A DNA stretch of 64,000 nucleotides from Aedes albopictus (lineage: Eukaryota > Arthropoda > Insecta > Diptera > Culicidae). The position numbers were made by a program, and so were the translations under genes. Below, one piece after another: positions 1-12,344 of this stretch (the stretch's first letter is position 1; the number at the start of each line of letters is the position of its first letter). The stretch spans positions 323,296,175 to 323,360,174 of the forward strand of contig NC_085136.1 in NCBI RefSeq assembly GCF_035046485.1, read 5' to 3'. The notes under the pieces are model-generated. The model was not told the origin of the DNA, searched no databases, and saw only the letters and a list, made by a program, of their open reading frames with translations.

Positions 1-3000
1 GAATTTCTCCTGAAATTCCCCTGGAACTTCTCCTGAAATTCCCCTGGAATTTCTCCTGAAGTTCCTCTGGAATTTCTCCTGGAATTCCTCTGGAATTTCT
101 CCTGAAATTCCTCTGGAATTTCTCCTGAAATTCCTCTGGAATTTCTCCTGAAATTCCTCTGGAATTTCTCCTGAAATTCCTCTGGAATTTCTCCTGAAAT
201 TCCTCTGGAATTTCTCCTGAAATTCCTCTGGAATTTCTCCTGAAATTCCTCTGGAATTTCTCCTGAAATTCCTCTGGAATTTCTCCTGAAATTCCCCTGG
301 AATTTCTCCTGAAATTCCCCTGGAATTTCTCCTGAAATTTCCCTGGAATTTCTCCTGAAATTCCCCTGGAATTTCTCCTAAAATTTCCCTGGAATTTCTC
401 CTGAAATTGCCATGGAATTTCTCCTGAAATTGCTCTGGAATTTCTCCTGAAATTTCCCTGGAATTTCTCCTGAAATTGCCCTGGAATTTCTCCTGAAATT
501 GCCCTGGAATTTCTCCTGAAATTCCCCTTGAATTTCTCCTGGAATTCCCCTGGGATTTCTCCTGAAATTCCCTTGGAATTTCTAATTTCTCCTGAAATTC
601 CCCTGGAATTTCTCCTGAAATTCCCCTGAAATTTCTCCTGAAATTCTCCTGAAATTTCTCCTAAAATTCCCCTGGAAATTCTCCTGAAATTCAACTGGAA
701 CTTCTTCTGAAATTTTCTTGGCATTTCTCCTGAAACTCCCCTGGAATTTCTCCTGAAATACTCCTGGAATTACTTCTGAAATTATCCTGGATTTTCTCCT
801 GAAATTCCACTGGAATTTCTCCTGAAAATCCACTGGAATTTCTCCTGAAATTCTCCTGGAATTTCTCCTGAAATTCCCCTGGAATTTCTCCTGAAATTCC
901 CCTGGAATTTCTCCTGAAATTCTGCTGGAATTTCTCCTGAAATTCCCCTGGAATTTCTCCCGAAATTCTTCTGGAATTTCTCCTGAAATTCCCCTGGAAT
1001 TTCTCCTGAAATTCCCCTGGAATTTCTCCTGAACATCCCCTGGAATTTCTCCTGAAATTCCCCTGGAACTTCTTCTGAATTTCCCCTGGCATTTCTACTG
1101 AAATTCCCCTGAAATTGCTCCTGGAATTCCCCTGGAATTTCTCCTGAAATTCTCCTGGAGTTTCTACTGAAATTCCCCTGGAATTTCTCCTGAAATTCCC
1201 CTGGAATTTCTCCTGAAATTCCCCTGGAATTTTTCCTGAAATTCCCCTGGAATTTCTCCTGAAATTCCCCTGGAATTTCTCCTGAAATTCCCCTGGAATT
1301 TCTCCTGTAATTCCCCTGGAATTTCTCCTGAAATTCCCCTGGAATTTCTCCTGAAATTCCCTTGGAATTTCTCCTGAAATTCCCCTGGAATTTCTCCTGA
1401 AATTCCCCTGGAATTTCTCCTGAAATTCCCCTGGAATTTCTCCTGAAATTCCCCTGGAATTTCTCCTGAAATTCCCCTGGAATTTCTCCTGAAATTCCCC
1501 TGGAATTTCTCCTGAAATTCCCCTGGAATTTCTCCTGAAATTCCCCTGGAATTTCTCCTGAAATTCCCCTGGAATTTCTCCTGAAATTCCCCTGGAATTT
1601 CTCCTGAAATTCCCCTGGAATTTCTCCTGAAATTCCCCTGGAATTTCTCCTGAAATTCCCCTGGAATTTCTCCTGAAATTCCCCTGGAATTTCTCCTGAA
1701 ATTCCCCTGGAATTTCTCCTGAAATTCCCCTGGAATTTCTCCTGAAATTCCCCTGGAATTTCTCCTGAAATTCCCCTATAATTTCTCCTGAAATTCCCCT
1801 GGAATTTCTCCTGAAATTCCCCTGGAATTTCTCCTGAAATTCCCCTGGAATTTCTCCTGAAATTCCCCTGGAATTTCTCCTGAAATTCCCCTGGAATTTC
1901 TCCTGAATTTCCCCTGGAATTTCTCCTGAAATTCCCCTGGAATTTCTCCTGAAATTCCCCTGGAATTTCTCCTGAAATTCCCCTGGAATTTCTCCTGAAA
2001 TTCCCCTGGAATTTCTCCTGAAATTCCCCTGGAATTTCTCCTGAAATTCCCCTGGAATTTCTCCTGAAATTCCCCTGGAATTTCTCCTGAAATTCCCCTG
2101 GAATTTCTCCTGAAATTCCCCTGGAATTTCTCCTGAAATTCCCCTGGAATTTCTCCTGAAATTCCCCTGGAATTTCTCCTGAAATTCCCCTGGAATTTCT
2201 CCTGAAATTCCCCTGGAATTTCTCCTGAAATTCCCCTGGAATTTCTCCTGAAATTCCCCTGGGATTTCTCCTGAAATTCCCTTGGAATTTCTAATTTCTC
2301 CTGAAATTCCCCTGGAATTTCTCCTGAAATTCCCCTGGAATTTCTCCTGAAGTTCCTCTGGAATTTCTCCTGGAATTCCCCTGGAATTTCTCCTGGAATT
2401 CCCCTGGAACTTCTCCTGAAATTCCCCTGGAATTTCTCCTGAAATTCCCCTGGTATTTCTCCTGAAATTCCCCTGGAATTTCTCCTGAAATTCCCCTGGA
2501 ACTTCTCCTGAAATTCCCCTGGAATTTCTCCTGAAATTCCTCTGGAATTTCTCCTGGAATTCCTCCGGAATTTCTCCTGAAATTCCTCTGGAATTTCTTC
2601 TGAAATTCCTCTGGAATTTCTCCTGAAATTCCTCTGGAATTTCTCCTGAAATTCCTCTGGAATTTCTCCTGAAATTCCTCTGGAATTTCTCCTGAAATTC
2701 CTCTGGAATTTCTCCTGAAATTCCTCTGGAATTTCTCCTGAAATTCCTCTGGAATTTCTCCTGAAATTCCTCTGGAATTTCTCCTGAAATTCCTCTGGAA
2801 TTTCTCCTGAAATTCCTCTGGAATTTCTCCTGAAATTCCTCTGGAATTTCTCCTGAAATTCCTCTGGAATTTCTCCTGAAATTCCTCTGGAATTTCTCCT
2901 GAAATTCCTCTGGAATTTCTCCTGAAATTCCTCTGGAATTTCTCCTGAAATTCCTCTGGAATTTCTCCTGAAATTCCTCTGGAATTTCTCCTGAAATTCC

Positions 3001-4860
3001 TCTGGAATTTCTCCTGAAATTCCTCTGGAATTTCTCCTGAAATTCCTCTGGAATTTCTCCTGAAATTCCTCTGGAATTTCTCCTGAAATTCCCCTGGAAT
3101 TTCTCCTGAAATTTCCCTGGAATTTCTCCGGAAATTTCCCTGGAATTTCTCCTAAAATTTCCCTGGAATTTCTCCTGAAATTTTCCTGGAATTTCTCCTG
3201 AAATTTCCCTGGAATTTCTCCTGAAATTTCCCTGGAATTTCTCCTGAAATTTCCCTGGAATTTCTCCTGAAATTCCTCTGGAATTTCTCCTGAAATTCCT
3301 CTGGAATTTCTCCTGAAATTCCTCTGGAATTTCTCCTGAAATTCCTCTGGAATTTCTCCTGAAATTCCTCTGGAATTTCTCCTGAAATTCCTCTGGAATT
3401 TCTCCTGAAATTCCTCTGGAATTTCTCCTGAAATTCCCCTGGAATTTCTCCTGAAATTTCCCTGGAATTTCTCCGGAAATTTCCCTGGAATTTCTCCTAA
3501 AATTTCCCTGGAATTTCTCCTGAAATTCCCCTGGAATTTCTCCTGAAATTCCCCTGGAATTTCTCCTGAAATTCCCCTGGAATTTCTCCTGAAATTTCCC
3601 TGGAGTTTCTCCTGAAATTCCCCTGGAATTTCTCCTGAAATTCCCCTGGAATTTCTCCCGAAATTCCCCTGGAATTTCTCCCGAAATTCCCCTGGAATTT
3701 CTCCCGAAATTCCCCTGGAATTTCTCCTGAAATTCCCCTGGAATTTCTCCTGAAATTCCCCTGGAATTTCTCCTGAAATTCCCCTGGAATTTCTCCTGAA
3801 ATTCCCCTGGAATTTCTTCAGAAATTCCCCTGGAATTTCTCCCGAAAATCCCCTGGAAATTCTCCTGAAATTCCCCTGGAATTTCTCCTGAAATTCCCCT
3901 GGAATTTCTTCAGAAATTCCCCTGGAATTTCTCCTGAAATTCCCCTGGAAATTCTCCTGAAATTCCCCTGGAATTTCTCCTGAAATTCCCCTGGAATTTC
4001 TCCTGAAATTCCCCTGGAATTTCTCCTGAAATTCCCCTGGAATTTCTCCTGAAATTCCCCTGGAATTTCTCCTGAAATTCCCCTGGAATTTCTCCTGAAA
4101 TTCCCCTGGAATTTCTCCTGAAATTCTCCTGGAATTTCTCCTGAAATTCCCCTGGAATTTCTCCTGAAATTCCCCTGGAATTTCTCCTGAAATTCCCCTG
4201 GAATTTCTCCTGAAATTCCCCTGGAATTTCTCCTGGAATTCCCCTGGAATTTCTCCTGAAATTCCCCTGGAATTTCTCCTGAAATTCCCCTGGAATTTCT
4301 CCTGAAATTCCCCTGGAATTTCTCCTGAAATTCCCCTGGAATTTCTCCTGAAATTCCCCTGGAATTTCTCCTGAAATTCCCCTGGAATTTCTCCTGAAAT
4401 TCCCCTGGAATTTCTCCTGAAATTCCCCTGGAATTTCTCCTGAAATTCCCCTGGAATTTCTCCTGAAATTCCCCTGGAATTTCTCCTGAAATTCCCCTGG
4501 AATTTCTCCTGAAATTCCCCTGGAATTTCTCCTGAAATTCCCCTGGAATTTCTCCTGATATTCCCCTGGAATTTCTCCTGATATTCCCCTGGAATTTCTC
4601 CTGAATTTCCCCTGGAATTTCTCCTGAAATTCCCCTGGAAGTTCTCCTGAATTTCCCCTGGAATTTCTCCTGAAATTCCCCTGGAATTTCTCCTGATATT
4701 CCCCTGGAATTTCTCCTGAAATTCCACTTGAATTTCTCCTGAAATTCCCCTGGAATTTCTTCTGAAATTCCCCTGGAATTTCTCCTGAAATTCCCTTGGA
4801 ATTTCTCCTGAAATTCCCCTGCAATTTCTCCTGAAATTCCCCTGGAATTTCTCGTGGAAT
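1..4860. repeat. Array A: 23-bp tandem satellite with dyad unit
   Basis: The window opens inside this array, so its left edge is not seen. The unit is arm GGAATTTC, loop TCCT, arm GAAATTCC, spacer CCT, which totals 23 bp; length divided by period gives about 210 units. The two arms are exact reverse complements. Common variants change the spacer from CCT to TCT (about 60-290 and 2530-3070) or weaken one arm to GAAATTTC (about 330-480 and 3100-3250). The minus strand lacks stops over long runs, giving frames of up to 983 codons with a 23-residue period. This follows from 69 nt being three units and is not evidence of a protein. Copies become irregular after about 4830. Confidence 0.97.
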
Positions 4861-5660
4861 TATTTTGGATTTTTTCCTGAATTTCGTCTGGAATTTCTAC
4901 TGCAATTCCCCTGAAATTTCTCCTGAATTACCCCTGGAATCCCCCTGGAATTTCTCCTGAATTTCCCCTGGAATGCCTCGGGAATTTCTCCTGAAACTCC
5001 CATGGAATTTTTCTCTAAATTTTCCTATAATTTCAGATGGATCTCCTGGACGCTTCCCGCAAGTAATCCCAGAAGAAGTTCCTGGATGAGTACTAGAAAA
5101 AAATCGTAGAAGAATCGTAGAAGCAATCTCTATCTCCTGGAGGAATCCAGGAAGGAATTTCCGGAAAAAAAGTGCAGGAGAACTTTCTTGAGGAATCCTT
5201 GGAGAAATCCCTGAAAGAGCTCTTGCAAGAATCTCTATAGGATCTCCTTAAGGAATTCTCAGAGGAATAAAAAAAAACTTCTGGATAAATTGTGGAAGAA
5301 ATTCCTTTAAAAAAAACTGAAAAGAATTTCAGAAGGAACTTCTGAAAGAATGAGGGAATCCTGGAAGTATTTTTGGAGAAATCCCGAACAAGTATTTTCA
5401 TTGGAATCGCTAAAGAAATTTCCACAGGAATTCTGGAAGCAAGTCTTGATGAACTCCCGGAAGGAATTTCTCAAGGATTCCCAGAAAAAAACTCCTGTTG
5501 CAATTAAGGATATAGTTTCTGAGCAAACCGGGAAGGAATCCTAGAAGTAATACCGAAAGGCATTGCTCGAGTGGTCCCTGTAAGAATTACAAATAAAAGT
5601 ATTTGAAAAAAATCTCCAGGAACCTCGGAAGGCTTTCCCGGAGGAATCCTTGAAATAATT
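4861..5660. repeat. Decayed edge of array A and degenerate GGAAT repeats
   Basis: Up to about 5040 the array A units are recognisable but carry many substitutions. Beyond that only scattered GGAATTTC, GGAATCC and GAAGGAATT words remain, at roughly 11-12-bp spacing. The same loose grammar recurs at 23960-24960, 46440-48960, 53880-54610 and 55390-56170. I see no credible gene here; the short frames are made of the repeat. Confidence 0.75.
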
Positions 5661-6664
5661 TCTGCATGATAACCAGGATTTTTATGCTTTTTTACTGCAA
5701 GTTTGGTGAGTGCAACACATTTTCAGTTATTGCACCGCTATCTGTTAAAACGGTGCGCCAAGTTAGCCCCAAATGACCAGTCGAATGAACTTTGCGTTCA
5801 TTTAACGTCTATTGATGGGTTGCTGATGCCTATCGGACGTTAGAGTTACTGAATTTTGTTCGCTTAGTGAAACGTGAACATGTTACAGCTATGGAACGTT
5901 TTTTGTATTTCAACTGAAATGTGATTTACTGCGCCAAATGAAGTCATCTTTGGAATGTGTTGCGATTTTGCATTTTTCATAAATATTTTTCTGAGTTTTT
6001 GAAAATCGTCCTAAATCATCTAGTTGTGCAAAGTTCAACACTTGCTGTATTTTGATTGTTGTTCAAACAAACTGTACTACGTCTATTGGTATTTCTAGCA
6101 TTAAATTCGAAAAAAAAACAACTCCAGTGATCTGATATAACAAGGCTTAAACTCTTTCTGCAACTCGTTGGTCCAATTGTAGGGAAGAACTGATCGAAAC
6201 CGAAGTGATGAAACGTTAACGCGTAGAATGGAATAAAGCGTCGGAGAAACTTGATTGGTTGATCAAAACTGAAAGGCATTACTGTAAACATTGGAAAATA
6301 AACTAAACATACATATAATAAACACAAATAGCAAAAACCCAACGCTAGTAGTGGGAAACTAAACAATGAATAAACTAACTTAAACAAATAGAGAATAACA
6401 GAGTCAAAAATCGATACAGAATAGTCATTCCGTAGCAACACAAAGATATAGATAAAGTGAGACGCTCTAGAGACTCTAGCGACATTTGATCCTGATCCGT
6501 TACTATATCCCTCGTCCCGTGTCGTCGTGTCGTCGTCGTCTCGATTCAGGTGCAATATATTGATAAAAGTTGTATTAATCAGGTGGCAAACCGTAACCTA
6601 ATAGTTATCGTCGAAAAGCGAGAGCATTACCGATCCTGTACTTATAGTAACTGAATGAAACCGT
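5661..6664. other. AT-rich stretch, no gene recognised
   Basis: Non-repetitive AT-rich DNA. A 179-codon minus-strand frame at 6016-6555 encodes an Asp/Thr-rich start and several hydrophobic runs without a recognisable domain. Its low-complexity GTCGTC start makes chance likely. The stretch may be untranslated or intergenic sequence interrupted by the inverted-repeat element that follows. Confidence 0.4.
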
Positions 6665-7046
6665 CCCGATCAGAAAGGCATAACAAAATTATAACCGATT
6701 GAGTTATTTATTTCAAAAAATTTTCATAACAGAATGAGTTATAAAATTTGCCGGTTAGGTGTTAAAATAACAAAAATTATAACAAAAATTGCTCTAGCCA
6801 TAACATAATTATAACAGGTCTTGATACAATTTTAACAAATTTATAACAACGTGAGATATAATAAATCTTGGAATGATCGAAAAATTATAACACATGCTGT
6901 TATAAATTAAATATAAATATATTGGGTAAAAATTGAGTTGGGTAAATTTTAACTCATTTTTTGGTTAATTTTTATTAAGAGTGTTATTTATTTTTAGCGA
7001 AAAGTTTTTTGTATAAAAAACTTGCCCCACTTAGTATGTAAAAAAC

Positions 7047-7126
7047 CCACACCCAGACGGGAATCGAACCAAGGACGCCAGCCTTCAACTACAATCCGGC
7101 GCCTTTATCCATGAGGCCATTGCAGC
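7047..7126 (-). ncRNA. tRNA-like SINE head or decayed tRNA
   Basis: Read on the minus strand there is a TGGCCTCATGG A-box-like word and a perfect B box, GGTTCGATTCC. The 3' side runs directly into six T residues (AAAAAA at 7040-7045 on the plus strand), a normal RNA polymerase III stop. The T stem pairs poorly, so a working tRNA is unlikely; a tRNA-derived SINE head or pseudogene fits better. Confidence 0.4.
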
Positions 7127-8039
7127 ACTTGAAGTGAGGGGAGGTTTAAGATCAAGTGGTTCTTCGTTTTGGTGGCTGGTCTATAAATAGACTCGTTTGT
7201 CCAACGCACAGGCGAGGGAAACTATGACGTCACATAAAAGTATTCTTGATACAATTGATCGCAATTACGTCATCTTAGGATATAATAACAAAAGTGGATA
7301 TAATTTAGTTACAATTGTAACTCAAGAATGTGCTCTGCATTTTAGCATGTTTTGTCTCGTGATTCAGACCAGAAATAAATGTCGTATCTTCTTTAAAGTG
7401 GTAAAGATAGTCAATGGCTCTCAGACATTGAAAAGAGTGGTACAGTAATGTTCCGATTTTATCACCCCCTTTCCATAAATGTTTTCAAACACTGTAAAAA
7501 TCTATATGCGTTTTCAATATTTTGAACGTTGGAAAGCACGCATACAAACTTCATCCTGAAGAAGAGGGAGGAGATTTTCCCTAAAATGTAACAGGGCATT
7601 AATAAAAAATGAAGGTCTGACGCGTGGAGGGGGTGATAAAGTCGGAACATAACTGTATACAATTTCACCTTTCCTTGGCGCTAGCGAGATAATTATCTAA
7701 TGTTTCTCACCATAAAGGAAGTTCCTGCCTAGCAAAGTTATGCAGTAGTCTTGTGATTGGAAATTACATCACTTCGTGGCGTTAGTATGCATTCCTGGAG
7801 ATTGTCAGATTTAGATGGCTTGTGAAATAAAAAAATAAGTGTTTAAAGCCCAATTTAAACATTATATGGTACAAGAATTGACATACTAAAGCAACTTTGT
7901 GAGTTTTGCTTTGCCTCGTGATCTCATATAATGTTTTTATTTTCAGCAAAAATACTCACAACAAGCAATTTCCTCAAGTATTCCAAGCTACTAGGTACTT
8001 CACTAAATACTAAGTATTCCAACTTCGAACTTCGGTATT

Positions 8040-8990
8040 TGCCTTGGCATTTGCTCAATATGCATGACGATGTCCATTAACATATCGATAATATTCTGCT
8101 ATTGATTGGTTTTTCAAAAGCTTTTAACAGGGTTTCTCATTTTGAACTGCTGCAGAGATTATCACATCTATTTGATTTCCGTTGAGATTCTGTGTCACTG
8201 AGTAAATCCTATTTGAATAACCGCTTTCAAATAGAGGAAGTTAAAGCAAATCATTCTAGCCCGATCGGTATTCCATCGGGAGTGCTACAAGGATCGGTTT
8301 CAGAACCATTGCTGTTAGCCTTATGTGCCAACGGCCTTCCATCATCTTTGAAAGTATGTAATATCTATATTAGCTCAAAAAATCGTTTTTGCTCCACACC
8401 GCTTACTGGGGGAACAGGGTCGTTGAAATATGATGAAATTGGAGTCACGTAAAAATCACCAGTTGGGACGCCCTGATTGAACTATTTGATGGGCATCACT
8501 GCAATTAGCAGTGAAACATAGTAGCCATGATTTCTGTGTTCTATCTTTGGACCCATATACAGCAGCAATGTTGCCTGCTGGGAAGCTGGAGGATCACTGT
8601 TAAAGTTTCTCCAGTTCGATGAAAATCGATAACTAATTAATTAGCCGTCCGATTTCAAAGCGGTCTTCGGCAAAGTTGTAGCTAATAAAGTTGCCTATGA
8701 GTATCAGGGTTCAATTAATCATCTTAGACAGTTGGGAAAATGTTACGGTCGATTGAATGAAAAACGTCGTTTTCCCGTAGTAATTCCCATATAAACTTTG
8801 AAGGGCTTGTGCAGTCTCAATTTTCAACCAAATTAGCTCAAATTTTGGGAGGAGACATAGATTCTGGTTACAAATCGAATAAGCGGTGTGGAGCAAAAAC
8901 GATTTTTTGAACCACGCTAATCTACATGTTTGCAGATGATCAGCAGCTGTATTTCTACTGAATTATTATGAACGTTAATTGTATGGCATA
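8040..8990 (+). pseudogene. Non-LTR retrotransposon reverse transcriptase fragment, split by an insertion
   Basis: The first part (to about 8367) reads as the finger and palm of a LINE reverse transcriptase: an FSKAFNRVSH motif, then SYLNNRFQ, then a PSGVLQGSVSEPLL motif matching the family's SGVPQGS signature. The second part, from 8922, supplies MFADDQQLYF, the catalytic FADD box. Between them lies a 554-bp inverted-repeat element. Removing it with one CTA copy leaves the catalytic box in frame. Stops at about 8186 and after the FADD box show the copy is dead. A Jockey-type clade is likely, but I cannot settle the family by eye. Confidence 0.75.
8368..8921. mobile_element. 554-bp inverted-repeat element inserted in the reverse transcriptase
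   Basis: The termini share ATTAGC followed by an exact 31-bp inverted repeat that includes TTTTTGCTCCACACCGCTTA. The left copy lacks five bases (GTGGT) present at the right. CTA at 8365-8367 and 8922-8924 is the likely target duplication; TA alone is also possible. There is no transposase frame, so this is a MITE-like non-autonomous DNA element, superfamily unassigned. Confidence 0.8.
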
Positions 8991-9104
8991 TATTTAAGTC
9001 ATGTTATTTTAAATGAACATTCACGATAAAATAATAGCATGAAACCAGCTCACCCATCTATGCGAATATGGCTTTGCTGCTGCCGAACCACCGCAAACTA
9101 CTCT

Positions 9105-9245
9105 ATCAAAGTTTCTAATGGTAAACGATTGCAAAAATTATTACATCAGTTTGATTTCAGTAGAGATTTTGTATCATTGCTTTAATCCTATTTGAATACC
9201 GCTCTCAAATTGTAAGTGGATGTTAAACGAAATCATTCAAACATG
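9105..9245 (+). pseudogene. Second short reverse transcriptase fragment
   Basis: This 140-bp stretch repeats in diverged form the sequence at about 8143-8256. In both, a CAGTTTGATTTC-type run leads into a SYLN-like motif and then a Val-Lys-Asn-His-like segment. It has in-frame stops. It is either a local duplication of the neighbouring relic or part of a second copy. Confidence 0.5.
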
Positions 9246-9508
9246 ATCAGTGGAGGATTGTGACACTTAAAACTTATTACAGGAATGTTGACAGTTTCGA
9301 TGAAAATCATCCTTTTCAAATCCCTTTTGATGCCTCACTTATCATATAGATTGGAATTAATATTAAACGCTTCTGTAGCTGCATATAATTGTTTGAGATG
9401 TGTCTAGATACTCTAGTACTACTAGTAGCACTCGTGTCCTGAATAAAGGTAGCCAATATCAGTGGAGCACGCTTATTTTTTTTAGCACTAATATATGTGT
9501 AACCCTAA

Positions 9509-10454
9509 TAGGGTAAGAAATCAAACTTTGAACTAGTCAAATTGTAATCTTAATTTGAACCATTTCAAAATTCATTAAAACGACGTATTTTTGGGCAAAT
9601 ATTGTCCCGAAAATGATGGTAAACAGCTTTCCGTAATATAACCTGATAACATGGACTTTAAAAGCATTGAAAAATGCGTTTTTGTCATGGAAAACAGGGA
9701 ATTGAAAAATCACTGAGATTCCACCCATTTCCCCCCAGATAAAGCACATTTTCGGTGCACTCGTACAGCTCATGCATTGTATCACACGCAATAAGTGAAC
9801 ACGTCAAATAAAAGCTTATTTATCGTAGAATCGACCAACTGAATAATATTCCGCATTATTTGTCATAAAATTATCAAATTTAAGCAATTCTTACTTGGAG
9901 AATCTTATCTTGAATTGAACCATTTGAAATCTAGCTTTGAACTAGTGAATGGGGGCGAGCTTCCAGTGTTGGCCTGCAGACTGCGCTAGTGGTTGCTTTG
10001 TTTACTCTTGGGCGATGGAAAATTCCAAATTTAGTTTTCGAATTCCTGAAGGATTCCGAACATTCTGAGCTGAAATTCCACTGCCTAATGAAAAAGAGTT
10101 ATGAGAATTAGCAGATCCATGTGATTTTTAGTTGTTTAGCATGAAATTGGCTGTTGCGGGTATTGCTCGAGCTGCTGCCGCCACTAGTTCAAATCTAGAT
10201 TAAAATTGGTTCAAATTATGATTACGATGGTTCAAATTAAGATTAAAATCACTATTGACAAATAATTGAATTTCTCAATGAAATTTGGTGCAAATGTTAA
10301 CTTTTTGCCACTTTACGGAAAGCTAATACCCGTGGCTTTCATATACGTGAGACCTTACCGTAGTAAATTATTTCCATGTGGATGAAAAAATCGATCAAAA
10401 GTGCCGCTGCTTCAGAAAGCCGCAATTTGGTTCAATTCATGATTACCTACCCTA
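9509..10454. mobile_element. Approx. 950-bp element with imperfect inverted ends
   Basis: The left end reads TAGGGTAAGAAATCAAACTT. The right end, reverse complemented, reads TAGGGTAGGTAATCATGAAT. Homology continues with gaps for about 35 bp. The interior repeats TTGAACTAGT and TTGAACCATTT words in both orientations, for example near 9530, 9915, 10190 and 10240. No transposase is seen. The exact boundaries are uncertain. Confidence 0.45.
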
Positions 10455-10937
10455 GACCAAATCCGTGGCGCTCAACGAGTGACTAAGACTTACATAGATC
10501 GAAAATCAGCTCGTGCAACCACTTACGCGAATATTTTGCAATAATTTCGGCATGGGAACCACGTTTGGTTTACAAATCACCTTGGAATACCAAAACATGT
10601 TGGTATTTGACAAAAATTGACGACAAACATGCCTAAAGGTCCAATCTGCAAAAGAGAGGCTCTCTTTGTTCTGATTCTCATTAAATTATCACGATATCAC
10701 ATTTTTACAATTTGTTATGTGTAGATCAAAAAAGGGTTGCTTTATCTACCTTCTGACATGAGAAAAATCCAAATTCATAAATACAAGTACGTTGTAATCA
10801 AAATAGAGGAGACTTAAAGAGAGAGTCATCTGCAGATAACCCCTATAGGCATGTTTGTGTAAATTTGTGTACATGTTAATCGTTCAATGAATGCCATGCA
10901 AAAGTGTTAACATTGGTTCTCCGTGAGGAGTAGTGGC

Positions 10938-11197
10938 TGGCCCATATAGCCACAGCTGTAAGGGCGTGGGTAGGGTATCCAGCAAGACCACGCTGGGTGT
11001 GAAGAGTTCGATTTCCGGTGGGTCCAGGAACTTTGCATAAAGGAAATTTTCTTGCCTTCCTTGGGCATAGAGTATCTTCGTGCCTGCTGCACGATGCACA
11101 CATGCAAAATGGTCATTGGCAGCGGCAGCTCTCAGTTAATAACTTAAGCTGAGAAGCTGGATTTGACCCAGTGGGGACGTTACGTAAAGACGAAGAA
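10938..11197 (+). mobile_element. Feilai-like tRNA-derived SINE, diverged copy
   Basis: It starts GGCCCATATAGCC, has a GAGTTCGATTTCC B box at 11004-11016, and continues with the body shared with the better copy at 43348-43639, including GGGCATAGAGTATCTTCGTG and CAAAATGGTCATTGGCAG. It ends near GGGGACGTTACGTAAAGACG. The A-box region is altered. SINEs of this kind are copied by LINE machinery and carry an internal RNA polymerase III promoter. Confidence 0.8.
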
Positions 11198-11507
11198 TTA
11201 GTATGGGAGTGAAGAGTATGGCTGTACACCACAGAGCGCCGAAATTGCGCACCAAACACCACCTGTAACATATTCATTTGACATACACTTCATTTTCAAA
11301 ACTATAACTGAGTTTGTTATAATGTTGATATAAAGATGATCAACATGAATTTATTTTGATTATAACTGATCTTGTTATAATTCTGATATAATTATATCAG
11401 GTTTTCAGATCAATTCTGTCAAATATATCTAAATATAACAAACGTTGATATATATATCAACCGTTGATATAATTTTGTTACATTTTTGTTATGCCTTTCT
11501 GATCGGG

Positions 11508-12256
11508 GTACTTCCTTCCGAGTGCACCAGATCGATTCTGTAACCCACGTCTGCCGGAAATTGAGATAATCATTTTCTAACCTCAACTTCTCCAACCGCG
11601 TCAAAACAGGTTTTTAGCGAACTTTTTACTCATTTATGGGACAGCGTACCCAGTGTTTTTGGTTTGTAGACAGGAAAACGTAAAACCAACTAGCTCAGAG
11701 GGAGTTTCTCAGTTTCGGTTACATATCACAAACACACAAAATGAAAGCGACCAACTTTAGACCGGAAATCAAACCAAACAATCCTCTGAACCAAATCCAG
11801 CGAAAGAGAGAAAATTAAACAAACAGAAGTTGTTAGAAACAGATGTAACCTATGATAACAGAAGAAACAAAACTGAACTATATTTGTGACGACCATTTAG
11901 TAGTTGAAGTAGCCAGATGAAGACAAACCAGAGACGAGTACTTTCAAAAAAAAAACCGTTACAAGAAGGTCCTATACACCAAAACGTAGTTGACGATTAT
12001 GTAGAAGATGGCATAGAAGAACCAGATCCCAATAGAATCCATTCGAAGAGAAAACTATTGCAACCTAAGGAAGAAAAAGTTCGATAAACCAAAACTGATT
12101 AATTAAGCAGAGTAAAACATGAGCAAAGATTGTACCTACCTACATAGTTGATGCAGTTGACCCAGAAAACCGATGATGCAGTTGACCTAGAAAACCGAAC
12201 AACTGTGTTATGCGTGGCCTGTACTGATTGCTAGGACGTGGCTATGTCTACAGGGA
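11508..12256. other. No gene recognised; includes a 26-bp direct duplication
   Basis: A-rich single-copy-looking sequence. At about 12147-12198 the words GATGCAGTTGACC and AGAAAACCGA occur twice in tandem with one substitution. The minus-strand frame at 11419-11604 runs into the neighbouring inverted repeat and has no recognisable domain. Confidence 0.4.
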
Positions 12257-12270
12257 CAAGCATTGGTGGA

Positions 12271-12330
12271 AAGAGACGAACCAGCCAAGGGCTGAAAGTC
12301 TCTATAATAAAGGTAAATCAATCAATCAAT
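12271..12330 (+). mobile_element. Short 5'-truncated retroposon with 14-bp target duplication
   Basis: The 60-bp insert is flanked by identical copies of CAAGCATTGGTGGA at 12257-12270 and 12331-12344. It contains a stem-loop (AGAGAC pairing with GTCTCT, and CAGCC with GGCTG), then ATAATAAAGG, then a CAAT-repeat tail. The same tail sequence lies inverted at 55135-55180. The structure is that of the extreme 3' end of a LINE or SINE inserted by target-primed reverse transcription. Confidence 0.85.
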
Positions 12331-12344
12331 CAAGCATTGGTGGA

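Larger units (their letters stand above)
6665..11507. mobile_element. 4.8-kb interval framed by 24-bp inverted repeats
   Basis: The left end at 6665 starts CCCGATCAGAAAGGCATAAC, and the right end at 11507 carries the same words in reverse complement; the first 24 bp match exactly. Both subterminal zones (about 6690-6910 and 11280-11490) are AT-rich and packed with TTATAAC or GATATAA words. No clear target duplication is visible beyond a possible GT. The interior holds unrelated debris: a tRNA-like head, reverse transcriptase fragments, two inverted-repeat elements and a SINE. It may be one large non-autonomous DNA transposon with nested insertions, or two facing copies of a short AT-rich element that happen to bracket other sequence. 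Confidence 0.5.

Noticed and set aside
1776..4727. 983-codon minus-strand frame read as a repeat protein
   Set aside because: It is array A read in a strand without stops. All phases give the same 23-residue cycle, and no start context, intron or unique domain exists.
6016..6555. 179-codon minus frame as a membrane protein gene
   Set aside because: The GTCGTC low-complexity start and AT-driven hydrophobic codons, with no domain or splice pattern, fit chance.
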